DNA from: Gemmatimonas sp.
Lineage (GTDB): Bacteria; Gemmatimonadota; Gemmatimonadetes; Gemmatimonadales; Gemmatimonadaceae
Reading direction: 5' to 3'
Assembly (NCBI GenBank): GCA_011390885.1
Contig: JAABRO010000010.1
Location: forward strand, 1-57,514
Length of the DNA: 57,514 nt
The notes below the pieces were generated by a model. It searched no databases and was not told the DNA's origin. It worked only from the letters and a program-made list of their open reading frames with translations. The translations under genes were made by a program, and so were the position numbers. The number at the start of each line of letters is the position of its first letter. The first letter of the stretch is position 1. Below, in pieces: positions 40,303 to 49,118 of the stretch.

Positions 40303-43300
40303 ATGGCCGCCTCCGGGAAGCGCCTCAAGCGCGCCGCGGCGGGCGTCGCGCTCACCGTCGTGGCCCTGCTGGCGGCCGCCGTCGGCGGCGTGCTCTGGCT
40401 CACCGGCACCGACGGCGGTCGCGCGCGCGCCCTCGCATTCGTGCTCGACGCCGCCAACGGGGCGTTCGATGGGCGCGGCCGGCTCGAGGCGCGACGGCTC
40501 GTGTCGGTCCGGCCGGGCGACATCCGGCTCGAGGACGTGCGCCTCGTGGACAGCGCGGGGGTGCCGATCGTGCGCGCGGCCTCCGTGCGTGGCCGACTCT
40601 CGCTCCCCGATCTCTGGCGCGGCCTCGTGCGCATCCCGCGGCTCGAGCTCGACAGCGTGCAGCTCGACCTGCGCCAGGACTTCACGGGGCCGTTCAACAT
40701 TCAGTGGCTGCTGGCGGGCGACCCGCTCGACACCGCCCCGCCACGCGTGGGCCGTCAGCTGGGCGACGATGTGCGCATCGACGAGATCGTGCTGCGGCAT
40801 GGCACGGTGGACGCGCGCTACCCGTGGGCGCCCCATCCGCTCTTCGTGACGCCGGCCGAGCGGGACAGCGTGATCGCCGTGCACGACAGCCTGCACGAAC
40901 TCATTCGCGTGGGTGACGGCTTCCTCGAGCGGCGCACCGTGGATATCGCGCTGCTGCGCGGGCGCGATCTCGTGCTGATCACCCCCGACGACGCGCCAGG
41001 CTCGTTCGTGATCGACAGTGCGGCGCTCGCCGTGTCGGATCCGCCGGTGTCCGCCCGCTCGCTGCGCGGCGAAGTGCGCTGGTACGATGATTCGCTCACG
41101 TTCGCCGCGCCGGAGGTGCGGCTGCCCGACTCGCGACTCGCCGCGCGCGGCGTGCTGTCGTGGGACCAGCCGGGCCCCGTGCGCTACGACGTGGCGATCG
41201 ACGCGCCCGATGTTGCGCTGGCGGACATCAACTGGACGTGGCCGGTCATGCCCGTCGACGGACGCGCTACCGCCACGGTGCGCTTGCGCACCCTCGAGAA
41301 TCCCGACCACCTCGAAGTGACCCTTTCGGATCTCGAGGCGCAGGCCATGGACTCGCGCATCACCGGCACCCTGCGCATGGTCGCCGAGGTGCGGGACTTC
41401 CTGCTGCACGACGTCGCGCTCGCGTTCGAGCCGCTCACCACGGCCCTCGCGGCGCGGCTCACCGAGGACGCGCTTCCGCCGGAACTCGACGGGCGCCTCA
41501 CGGGCCGCTTCGTGGCGCGCGAGGGCGGCTCGCTCGCCGCGCTGCGCATCGACACACTGCAGTTCGCGTTCGACGATGCGCTGGTGCCGGGCGCGCGGTC
41601 GCGCCTGCGCGCCAGCGGCGTGGTGGCGCTCGGCGTGAACCCGACCGCCACCGATGTGCGCATCGCCGATGTGTCGGTGGACCTGCGCAGCGTGCGCACG
41701 CTGGTGCCCGACCTGCCGCCGCTCGTGAACGGCACCGTGTCCGGCCGCGGGCGCGTGGCGTCCGCATCGCTCGACGCCGCCGACCTGCGTGACCTCACGT
41801 TGCAGTGGACGGACGAGGCGGGGAACGTGTCCTCCGTGACCGGCCGCTCCGCCGTGCGCTGGGGCCCGCGCGTGCAGACGGCCGACCTGTCGCTGCAGCT
41901 GGAGCGGTTCGACCTGGCCGCGGTGGGCCGGCTCGACACCGCCTTCACGATGCGCGGCCAGCTCACCGGCTCCCTCGACGCAAGCGGGCCGCTCGACTCG
42001 CTGACCTTCGAGGCGCGCCTCGCGCACGCGACCGCCGGCGCGGGGTCGCTGCGCGCCGACGGCTGGCTTGGCGCGCGAACGCGCGACGATGATTCGCTCG
42101 CCTGGCGCGCCGACGTCACGGTGCACGCCGATACGCTCGACGTGCAGCCCTGGCTGCTCGACGGCATGGCGCCGTCCACGCGTATTGCCGGTGACGTGAC
42201 CCTCTCGGCGCGCGGCGTGGGTGGCGTGGTGGACACCGCGCGCATCGCGGTGGCCCTCGCGCAGGTCGCCTCGCCCGCGCACACGCCCTTCTCGGTGTTC
42301 TCGCTCGGCACGTGGGGACGCGAGGCGCTGCTCGTGGACTCGCTCGTGGCCGATGCACCGGGCGCGCGTTTCGAGGCCAGCGGCGGGCTGGCGCGCGACT
42401 CGGCCGGCCGCGAGTCGTTCCGCGGCTCGCTGCGCATGGATTCGCTGTCGGTCGTGCGCCGCGAACTGCCGCGCCTTGCGCGCATGATCGCCCAGGTGGA
42501 CACCGCGTCCGCCACCAGTGTGCGCGCACTCGCCGAGGATTCGCTCGCCGGCGACGTGAACGCGTCGGTGTATGGGGAAGGCTCGTTTGCCGACTACATG
42601 GTCAGCGTGGCCGTGGCCGGCAACCAGGTGCGCGTGGGCGACGTCGTGGTAGGGCGCCTGTTCGGTTCCACGCGCGCGGACAACCTGCCGGGCGCCGCCA
42701 GCTTCGTGGCCGCCGCAACGGTCGACTCGGTGGAAGGCATCGGGGCGCTGCGCATCGCCACCGTGAACTTCGGCGTGGACGATGCGACCGCGGCTGGCGG
42801 GGCGCTGCGCTTCGACCTGCTGGCCCGCGACACGTCGCGCCTGCGGATGCGCGGACAGTTCGCGCGCGGCGACGACACGCTCATCGTGCGTGTGGACTCG
42901 GTGGGCTTCACCTACGCGGACGTGGCGTGGGCGAACGAGGCGCCGTTCAACCTGCGCGATCGTCCCACCGGCTTCGCCATCGACTCGTTCGCCCTCACCT
43001 CCAACCGTGGCGGCAGTCTACGCCTCGGTGCCGACGTCCCCCTGGTCGATCCGATCCACGCCTTCCTGCGCCTCGATCAGTTCCCGGCCGGTGAGCTCGC
43101 GGCGTTTGCGCTCGGTACCGAGCGGCTGCCGGGGCTGCTCTCCGGTGATGCCGAGCTGAGCGGCGTGCGCGGCGATCCGCGGCTCACGGCGCGGTTCGTG
43201 GCCGACTCGCTCGGCACCACCGCGGCCACGCTCAGCGGCGTGCGCCTCGAGGCCGACTACAGCGCCCAGCAGCTCGACGCGCGCGTGGCGATCACCGACA

Positions 43301-44862
43301 CCGCCGGACGCGCCCTGCGCGGCACGATCACGCTCCCCGCCGACCTGCGCCTGCAGGAGGTCGTGGGCGACCGCGTGTACACCGAGGCGCTGTCGGGATC
43401 GCTGGTGGCCGATTCGCTGCGGCTGCGCGACCTGCCGCTGCTGCTCGCCGACGTGCGCGACCTCGACGGGTTCCTGCATGGCCGCATCGCGCTTGGCGGG
43501 ACGTTCGACCAGCCCACGATCGACGGCCGGATGTGGCTCGAGCGTGGGACGCTGTTCAGCGACATCCTTGGCATCCGTCCGCGCGACGCGGAACTCGCCT
43601 TCGTGGCGGGCGGCGATTCACTGCACATCGAGCGCTTCCGCTTCCAGAGTGGCGCGCGGGCGTCCGACACGCTCAGCCTCACCGCCACCGTGCGCCGTCC
43701 GCTGCGCGACGGGCCGGGCGTCGCGCTCGCCGGCTACATGAACAACGTGGCGCTTGCGCGCCAGCCCGACGGCACCGATGTGGACCTCACCGGCACCGTT
43801 CGCCTGAGCGGCGCGCTCGAGCGCCCCACGGTGACCGCCGACCTGTTCGTGCCGCGCGCCAACCTGGTGCTCGATCTCACCGAGGCGCGCACCGTGCTCG
43901 ACCTCGGCTCGGCCGAAGCCCAGGCGCTGCTCGCCGAAGACGAGCTGCCCACCGCCGTCACGACCGACGATTCCTTCGCCTCGCTCGGCGAGTACCTCGC
44001 CGCGCGCGATGTGCGCGTGCGCCTCGGCGACGATGTGTGGGTGCGCACCCGCGAAGCGGCCGTGAAGCTGGCCGGTGGCGTCACCGTGCTGGAGGCCGCC
44101 GGTCAGCAGCTCTCGCTCGAGGGCGAGGTGCAGGTGGAGCGGGGCACCTACCGGCTCGACCTCGGGGTCGTGAACCGACCGTTCGCGGTGGACAGCGGCC
44201 GGGTGCGTTTCTTCCCGCAGGACGGGCTCAATCCCACGCTCGACGTGCACGCGCGGCACATCGTGCGCGGGGTGGATGGACGCGACGTGGCGATCGACGT
44301 GGCCATCGGCGGCACGCTGGAGGACATGACGCTCGCCCTCGGCACGCGCGACGATGCCTACGCGAGCGCGCCGGAGTCGGAGTTCATCTCGCTGCTCGTC
44401 TTCGGAGCGCCCACCTTCGCGCTCGATGGCCAGAGCCAGCAGACGGTGCGCGCGGTGACCGGCGTGCTGGTGCCCACGCTCGGCGGTGCGGTGGAGGGCA
44501 CGCTGCAGCGGCTGCTGCCCGTGTTCAATACGGTGCAGGTGAGCACGGCCGGCGGGCAAACCGCGGAGGAACTCGGCACCCTCTCCTCGCTGCTCGGCAA
44601 CCTCAGCGTCACCGCCGGCAAGCAGCTCGGGCGCCGCACGTACCTGCGGCTCGACACGGGCGTGTGTCGCGGCCTCGCCAACAGCGCGAGCGGCGGCTCG
44701 CTCAACCTGTGGTACGGCATCGCCACGGAGTACCGCATCGCGCCCGGACTCACGGGCCAGGTGGGTCTCGATCCCGGCCCCAGCCCCTGTGGCGCGCGCC
44801 TTGGCGGTTCGGCGCCGCGCATGCAGCTCGGCTTCGACCTGTTCAAGGCGTGGATCTTCTGA
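40303..44862 (+). CDS. tamB: TamB-like translocation and assembly protein
   Basis: 1519 residues. An N-terminal membrane anchor (about 10-32) holds it in the inner membrane. The rest is a long series of amphipathic strands (AsmA-like repeating DSLTVDA-type patterns) forming a hydrophobic groove that spans the periplasm. The C-terminal DUF490 region contains VGDRVYTEALSGSLVADSLRL, GTFDQPTIDGRMWLERG and the final barrel-contact segment ending in Phe (FDLFKAWIF). Bridge-like members of this family move phospholipids between membranes or help TamA fold outer-membrane proteins. Its ATG follows the tamA stop by one base. Confidence 0.93.
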   Translation: MAASGKRLKRAAAGVALTVVALLAAAVGGVLWLTGTDGGRARALAFVLDAANGAFDGRGRLEARRLVSVRPGDIRLEDVRLVDSAGVPIVRAASVRGRLSLPDLWRGLVRIPRLELDSVQLDLRQDFTGPFNIQWLLAGDPLDTAPPRVGRQLGDDVRIDEIVLRHGTVDARYPWAPHPLFVTPAERDSVIAVHDSLHELIRVGDGFLERRTVDIALLRGRDLVLITPDDAPGSFVIDSAALAVSDPPVSARSLRGEVRWYDDSLTFAAPEVRLPDSRLAARGVLSWDQPGPVRYDVAIDAPDVALADINWTWPVMPVDGRATATVRLRTLENPDHLEVTLSDLEAQAMDSRITGTLRMVAEVRDFLLHDVALAFEPLTTALAARLTEDALPPELDGRLTGRFVAREGGSLAALRIDTLQFAFDDALVPGARSRLRASGVVALGVNPTATDVRIADVSVDLRSVRTLVPDLPPLVNGTVSGRGRVASASLDAADLRDLTLQWTDEAGNVSSVTGRSAVRWGPRVQTADLSLQLERFDLAAVGRLDTAFTMRGQLTGSLDASGPLDSLTFEARLAHATAGAGSLRADGWLGARTRDDDSLAWRADVTVHADTLDVQPWLLDGMAPSTRIAGDVTLSARGVGGVVDTARIAVALAQVASPAHTPFSVFSLGTWGREALLVDSLVADAPGARFEASGGLARDSAGRESFRGSLRMDSLSVVRRELPRLARMIAQVDTASATSVRALAEDSLAGDVNASVYGEGSFADYMVSVAVAGNQVRVGDVVVGRLFGSTRADNLPGAASFVAAATVDSVEGIGALRIATVNFGVDDATAAGGALRFDLLARDTSRLRMRGQFARGDDTLIVRVDSVGFTYADVAWANEAPFNLRDRPTGFAIDSFALTSNRGGSLRLGADVPLVDPIHAFLRLDQFPAGELAAFALGTERLPGLLSGDAELSGVRGDPRLTARFVADSLGTTAATLSGVRLEADYSAQQLDARVAITDTAGRALRGTITLPADLRLQEVVGDRVYTEALSGSLVADSLRLRDLPLLLADVRDLDGFLHGRIALGGTFDQPTIDGRMWLERGTLFSDILGIRPRDAELAFVAGGDSLHIERFRFQSGARASDTLSLTATVRRPLRDGPGVALAGYMNNVALARQPDGTDVDLTGTVRLSGALERPTVTADLFVPRANLVLDLTEARTVLDLGSAEAQALLAEDELPTAVTTDDSFASLGEYLAARDVRVRLGDDVWVRTREAAVKLAGGVTVLEAAGQQLSLEGEVQVERGTYRLDLGVVNRPFAVDSGRVRFFPQDGLNPTLDVHARHIVRGVDGRDVAIDVAIGGTLEDMTLALGTRDDAYASAPESEFISLLVFGAPTFALDGQSQQTVRAVTGVLVPTLGGAVEGTLQRLLPVFNTVQVSTAGGQTAEELGTLSSLLGNLSVTAGKQLGRRTYLRLDTGVCRGLANSASGGSLNLWYGIATEYRIAPGLTGQVGLDPGPSPCGARLGGSAPRMQLGFDLFKAWIF

Positions 44863-45141
44863 GCACGCGCCGAGTGTTGCGGTGGTGCGACGGCACAGTG
44901 GTACCCGGACGACACTCGCCCCCGAGCACGGAGGACGACTCCTCCGATGCACGTCGACGTCGTCACGTGGCGGCGCGAAGCGCGAGTGCAACGCCCACGG
45001 GCGCGCCGGCGATCGCATCACGCCGATGGCCCAGCGGGAGAAGCGGCGGAAGGCGGGGATGCCGCGACGGGCGGTGGCACAGGTCGTGCACCACCTGAGG
45101 GACAAGCTCGACTCTCCTGCGACCTCCGTCCCATCCGACCC

Positions 45142-45774
45142 ATGCGCCACGTACTTCGCGCCCTTGCCATCGCCGCCGTCGTCTCGACCACGGCGAGCGC
45201 CCAGAACTCCTGGACGGCCACCTTCACCGCTGGCACGGCGCAATACGGGTATGGCGGCATCGGCGTGGGCGCCTATGCCGGCTCGCTCGGCAGCTACATG
45301 GGGCCGAGCCCGGTCAATGCACCGTTCTCCTTCTGGTGCGTCGATGCCAACGGTCGCTACAATGGCGGCTCGGTCACCGTGCATCGGGTCAGCAGCCTGC
45401 ACGGCCCCCTTCGCGAGCAGCTGGCGCAGGCCGCGTATCTCACCACGGTTGCGTCATCACTCCCTGCCGGCGGTTATGCCGCGTCGGTCAGCAACGTGCA
45501 CGCCGCGATCTGGACAGTGACCGGCGCGACGCCGGCGGGCTGGAATCCGCAGAGTGCAACCACCGTCGCGCAGTACGTTGCTGACGCCCAGGCGAATGCT
45601 TCGCGGATGAACCTGGACAACTTCTACTACGTCCGCTTCGACAATGCGCCGGGCAACCAGGAACTGCTGTTCCGGGGCGGCGGGGATCCGTTCGAGGTTC
45701 CGGAGCCGGCATCGGGTACGTTGATCGCGACCGGGCTCGTCGCACTCGCACTGGCGCGCCGTCGCCGCCGCTGA
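45142..45774 (+). CDS. PEP-CTERM sorting-domain exported protein
   Basis: 210 residues. Signal peptide (about 1-18, TTASAQ), a middle with a single Cys and a Trp/Tyr-rich stretch of no known family, and a C-terminal sorting tail: VPEPASGTLIATG, a short hydrophobic helix, then five Arg. That is the exosortase recognition signal: the tail is cut and the protein goes to the outer surface or an exopolysaccharide matrix. No exosortase gene (EpsH) is in the window, so it must lie elsewhere. Position after tamB may be incidental (279-base gap). A hairpin at 45805 follows. Confidence 0.85.
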   Translation: MRHVLRALAIAAVVSTTASAQNSWTATFTAGTAQYGYGGIGVGAYAGSLGSYMGPSPVNAPFSFWCVDANGRYNGGSVTVHRVSSLHGPLREQLAQAAYLTTVASSLPAGGYAASVSNVHAAIWTVTGATPAGWNPQSATTVAQYVADAQANASRMNLDNFYYVRFDNAPGNQELLFRGGGDPFEVPEPASGTLIATGLVALALARRRRR

Positions 45775-45799
45775 CGCACGCGACGTCTGGGCTGAGCCC

Positions 45800-47275
45800 T
45801 CACGACGGGGGGACGGTGCGATCTCGCGCCGTTCCCCCGTTGCCGTTGGTGTACCTCGGCGCGATGACCTCGCGAAGCATCGCTCGCCCCCGAGTGCGCC
45901 ACCAAGCCACGGCCGTGCCAGCGAGGGCGCCCGCGCCCCGTGCCACGGCGACGAGCCCTGCTTCGCCCGGCTGTCCGGCGAACAGGGTGCGCATGATCTC
46001 CCCGCGCATGCGCAGCACCACTGGCGACGCTACGGCGATGCTGTTGAACGACTTGTCGTAGCGCGCCCCTACGCCTTCGATCAGCGCGGCCGTGCGCGCG
46101 AAATACACGAGTTCGCCGGGAAGCACGATCGGCCAGTCGAACAGCTCGCGCATGACGCGGTCGGCGAGCACCTGCGCGCGTTCCGCCGTGGTCCCGCTGC
46201 CGTACGCGATCTCGAGCAGCGTGGCGGCGAGCGCCTCCATCGTCGCCACGGGTGTGCCGGGCGCCACAAGGCCGAGTGCGTAGAACCCGGCCACGGTGTT
46301 CGGGACATCGCGTCGGATGGCCGCGAGCACCGTCTCGAAGAGGGCGCGGCGCGTCTCGGTGTCGACGTCGATGACCATGCCGAAATCGAGCAGCACCAGC
46401 GCGCCGTCGTCGGCCACCAGCAGGTTGCCCGGATGCGGGTCGGCATGAAACACACCGTCGCGCAGCATCATGCGCGCGTAGGTCTCGATGAGCGTCTCGG
46501 CGAGGCGGCGCGGATCGATGCGGCCGGCCGCGACGGCGTCGTCGAGCGCGTCGATGCGCGTGCCGGCGAGGAACTCGAGCACGAGCGTGCGCTGGCGCGT
46601 GAGCGTCGACTCCACGCGCGGTATGCGGATGCGCCGGTCATCCCGGAAGCGCTCGCGCATGCGCTCGCACTGGCCGGCCTCGCGCCGGAAGTCCATTTCC
46701 TCCTCCACGCGCCGCTGGAACTCCGTGAGCACCACGCGCACGCCGTGCACATGATGATGCGGGAAGCGTGCATGAATGCGGTCGGTGAGCCGGAGCGCGA
46801 TCGCGGCGTCGCGGCGCACGACCTCCTCCACGCCCGGACGCAGCACCTTCACGACCACGTCGCGTCCTTGCACGCGCGCCCGATGCACCTGGCCGAGCGA
46901 GCCCGCGGCCAGGGGCGTGGGGTCGATGTGCTCGAACAGGGCGTCACGCTCCGCGCCGTAGGCCTCGTGCAGCACCCGCTGCACGGCCGACCACGGCACC
47001 GGCGGCACGCGATCGGTGAGCGTGGCGAGTTCGGAGACGTAGGGCTCCGGCACGAGATCCGCGCGCGCGGCGAAGATCTGCGCGAGCTTCACGAAGGCGG
47101 GGCCCAGCTCCGACACGCTGTGCACCAGGCGGCGCGCGCGTCGGCGGTGAAACGCCGCATCGCGCGGCACCGGGCCGCCCCACCAGATCCAGCGGCGCAC
47201 GTCGCGTCGGAACGAGACGAGCAGTGGCAGGGCGTGCCAGGTGATGACCGCGCTGCGGAGCGTGTCCCGCATCAT
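45800..47275 (-). CDS. UbiB/ABC1-family atypical kinase
   Basis: 491 residues. AarF/UbiB/ADCK-like protein kinase-like fold that supports ubiquinone or other quinone/lipid biosynthesis. Present: the KxGQ-region segment LGPAFVKLAQIFAARADLVP (the Gly is Ala here, KLAQ), the Ala-rich loop PLAAGSLGQVHRARV with VVVKVLRPG, the HADPHPGNLLV catalytic loop, LLDFGMVIDVD, and C-terminal amphipathic helices. ATG 47275 overlaps the preceding SDR stop (ATGA); a GTG at 47284 is an alternative. The last codons contain a GC-rich hairpin (45805-45840). Convergent with the PEP-CTERM gene. Confidence 0.9.
   Translation of the reverse strand: MMRDTLRSAVITWHALPLLVSFRRDVRRWIWWGGPVPRDAAFHRRRARRLVHSVSELGPAFVKLAQIFAARADLVPEPYVSELATLTDRVPPVPWSAVQRVLHEAYGAERDALFEHIDPTPLAAGSLGQVHRARVQGRDVVVKVLRPGVEEVVRRDAAIALRLTDRIHARFPHHHVHGVRVVLTEFQRRVEEEMDFRREAGQCERMRERFRDDRRIRIPRVESTLTRQRTLVLEFLAGTRIDALDDAVAAGRIDPRRLAETLIETYARMMLRDGVFHADPHPGNLLVADDGALVLLDFGMVIDVDTETRRALFETVLAAIRRDVPNTVAGFYALGLVAPGTPVATMEALAATLLEIAYGSGTTAERAQVLADRVMRELFDWPIVLPGELVYFARTAALIEGVGARYDKSFNSIAVASPVVLRMRGEIMRTLFAGQPGEAGLVAVARGAGALAGTAVAWWRTRGRAMLREVIAPRYTNGNGGTARDRTVPPS
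45805..45840 (-). terminator. Hairpin shared by convergent PEP-CTERM and ubiB-like genes
   Basis: ACGGGGGGACGG (45805-45816) pairs with CCGTTCCCCCGT (45829-45840), one G-T wobble, with a loop that itself contains GCGATCTCGC. It lies within the last codons of the UbiB-like gene and 30 bases after the PEP-CTERM stop, so it can serve rightward transcription. No T-tract is seen on either side. Confidence 0.5.
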
Positions 47276-48201
47276 GTGCGACACCCGGCCAGCGGTTCCG
47301 CGAGGCCGGCGATGTCCAGCGTGCGCTCCCAGAGCGCGTCCGCCAGCCGGTCATCCTGCGCGGCGCGGGACGGCGTCGTGAGCGTGCGGCGCTCCCAATA
47401 CGCGCCGCTCATACGCCCACCCTCCTCGTTCGACAGGAGCCACGCGGCGGTGTCGGAACCGGCGAGGTTCGACACCGAGAACCAGTCCATCAGGCGACGC
47501 TGGAAACGCCCCATGGGGCCGTTGTTCGCCGCGAAGCGCGATGCCACCAGCCCCGGGTGCACGGCGTGCACGCACACGCAGCGCGCGTCCACCCGGGCCG
47601 CGAGCGCGCGCGTGAATAGGATGTTGGCCAGCTTCGAGGCGGCGTACGCGGGCCAGCCGCTCCAGCGGCGCTCTCCCTGCAGGTCGTCGAGCTCGAGCCG
47701 TGCCCCCTTGTGGGCGCGCGAGGCGATGTTCACGAGGCGCGCCGGTGCGCCGGCCTCGGCGGCGGCGAGCAGCGACGGCAGCAGCCGCACGCCGAGCTGC
47801 ACGTAGGCCAGGTGGTTGAGCGCGAAGGTGCGCTCGAGCCCGTCGCGGGTGACTTCGCGTTCGAGGAACAACGCGCCCGCATTGTTCACGAGAGCGTGCA
47901 GCACCGGGTACGCAGCGCGCAGGCGTTCGGCCAGGGCGACCTGCTCGTCGATGAAGAGCAGGTCGGCCACCTCGAAGGACACGTCGTCGGAGCCGGTGCG
48001 GCTCCGGATCTCGGCGGCCGCGTTGCGCGTCTTCGCCTCGTTTCGCCCCACGAGCACCACGCGCGCGCCGGCCCGGGCACAGCGCTCCGCGAGCGCGCGG
48101 CCGATGCCGTCGCTCGCACCCGTGATCACCACGGTGCGCGAGCGCAGCGACTCGGCGGGCAGGGCAGGGGTGTCGAAGGTCGGGTCGCGGCGCACGGGCA
48201 C
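47272..48201 (-). CDS. Short-chain dehydrogenase/reductase, retinol-dehydrogenase-like
   Basis: 309 residues. SDR motifs: TGASDGIGRALAERCARAG near residue 27, LVNNAGALFLER, and the catalytic YAASKLANILFTRALA. The AASKLANILF signature and the HPGLVASRFAANNG block resemble the retinol dehydrogenase/WWOX-like subgroup rather than FabG, so a lipid or hydrophobic alcohol/ketone substrate is likely; which one is unknown. Starts with GTG 48201. Its stop overlaps the UbiB-like start (ATGA), so the two are coupled, which may point to quinone or isoprenoid chemistry. Confidence 0.88.
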   Translation of the reverse strand: MPVRRDPTFDTPALPAESLRSRTVVITGASDGIGRALAERCARAGARVVLVGRNEAKTRNAAAEIRSRTGSDDVSFEVADLLFIDEQVALAERLRAAYPVLHALVNNAGALFLEREVTRDGLERTFALNHLAYVQLGVRLLPSLLAAAEAGAPARLVNIASRAHKGARLELDDLQGERRWSGWPAYAASKLANILFTRALAARVDARCVCVHAVHPGLVASRFAANNGPMGRFQRRLMDWFSVSNLAGSDTAAWLLSNEEGGRMSGAYWERRTLTTPSRAAQDDRLADALWERTLDIAGLAEPLAGCRT

Positions 48202-48280
48202 TCGGTCAGGGGCGGACAGCGGCGCGGGCCGAACTCGACCGTGCCGACCGGATATCTACCCCAATGCGCGACCCGCGGTC

Positions 48281-48985
48281 TCAGGTCCCCGTGGCGCTCA
48301 GAATGATCGGCGCGAGGTTGAGCGCCGACGCCTGCACGCTCTGCAGCCCGGGCTGGTTGCCCAGCGTCCAGCGCACGGTGACCTCTCCCTGTGCATTGGA
48401 GGTGGCGGAGGCCGGGTTGATGCTGCCCCCGCCGCTGGTCACCGACATCGTCACCGCCACACCGGGAATCGGCGTGTTGTTTGCCCCGACCACCCGCAGC
48501 ACGATCTGCACGGGGAGCGCGGTGCCCGACTTGGCCACCTGCAGGTTGCCCTGCGCCACCAGCAGGTCGGTGGGCACCACGCCCGTCGCGGTGATCGTGA
48601 CCGGATCGACCCCGGGCACGCTCGTGAGCAGTTCGTGCGCGTGCTGGTTGACGCCGAGCGTCCACCGCGTCTTCGCCTCGCCGTTGGCATCGCTCAGCGC
48701 GGTGGCCGGCTCCACGGTCCCGTTGCCCAGTTGCACCGCGAAGCCGACGGGCACCCCTTCCACCGGGGAGCCGTCGTCGGCGCGCACGCGCACCACGATC
48801 GGCGTGGGGAGCAGCGTGCCGGCGGCGGCCGTCTGCCGGTTGCCCTGCACCACCACGAGCCCGCTGGCCGTCAGGGGGGCGGACACCTTCTCGCAGGCCG
48901 TCGCGGTCCCCAGGAGCAGGCTCAGCAGGACGAGGCGCTGGGGGCGGGTGGCGGCGTGACGGAGCGAAGTGAGGGCGATCGGCAT
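48281..48985 (-). CDS. Lipoprotein with two bacterial Ig-like domains
   Basis: 234 residues. Lipoprotein signal with ATAC lipobox (lipidated Cys31). Two Big_1-like Ig domains follow (about 40-135 and 140-234). Each has a VAQGN(R/L)Q start, PV(E/P)GV-type turn, SDANGEAKTRWTLG or SNAQGEVTVRWTLG, and a final ITATG/LSATG strand; the two copies align well by eye. It probably projects from the cell surface; ligand unknown. No neighbour suggests a partner. It is divergent from deoC across 133 bases. Confidence 0.82.
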   Translation of the reverse strand: MPIALTSLRHAATRPQRLVLLSLLLGTATACEKVSAPLTASGLVVVQGNRQTAAAGTLLPTPIVVRVRADDGSPVEGVPVGFAVQLGNGTVEPATALSDANGEAKTRWTLGVNQHAHELLTSVPGVDPVTITATGVVPTDLLVAQGNLQVAKSGTALPVQIVLRVVGANNTPIPGVAVTMSVTSGGGSINPASATSNAQGEVTVRWTLGNQPGLQSVQASALNLAPIILSATGT

Positions 48986-49106
48986 GCAGGAGAATCCGGG
49001 AGCAGGGGGGCGAGACACGGGCCGACATGAGATGGTGTCGGCAGCCGGAGTGACAAGGTTGAGCGCCGACGCGCGGCTGACGGCGGCGCATGCCGCGCCG
49101 ATCGCG

Positions 49107-49112
49107 TATCTT
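49107..49112 (+). promoter_or_regulatory. Possible -10 element of a leaderless deoC transcript
   Basis: TATCTT ends 6 bases before the ATG at 49119 with no Shine-Dalgarno sequence between, so transcription would begin at the start codon. No -35 element is recognisable. Confidence 0.35.
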
Positions 49113-49118
49113 GTCCCG

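Noticed and set aside
37998-40700. 900-residue minus-strand frame opposite tamA
   Set aside because: No family motif, heavy Arg/Ala/His bias; tamA and tamB frames explain the region.
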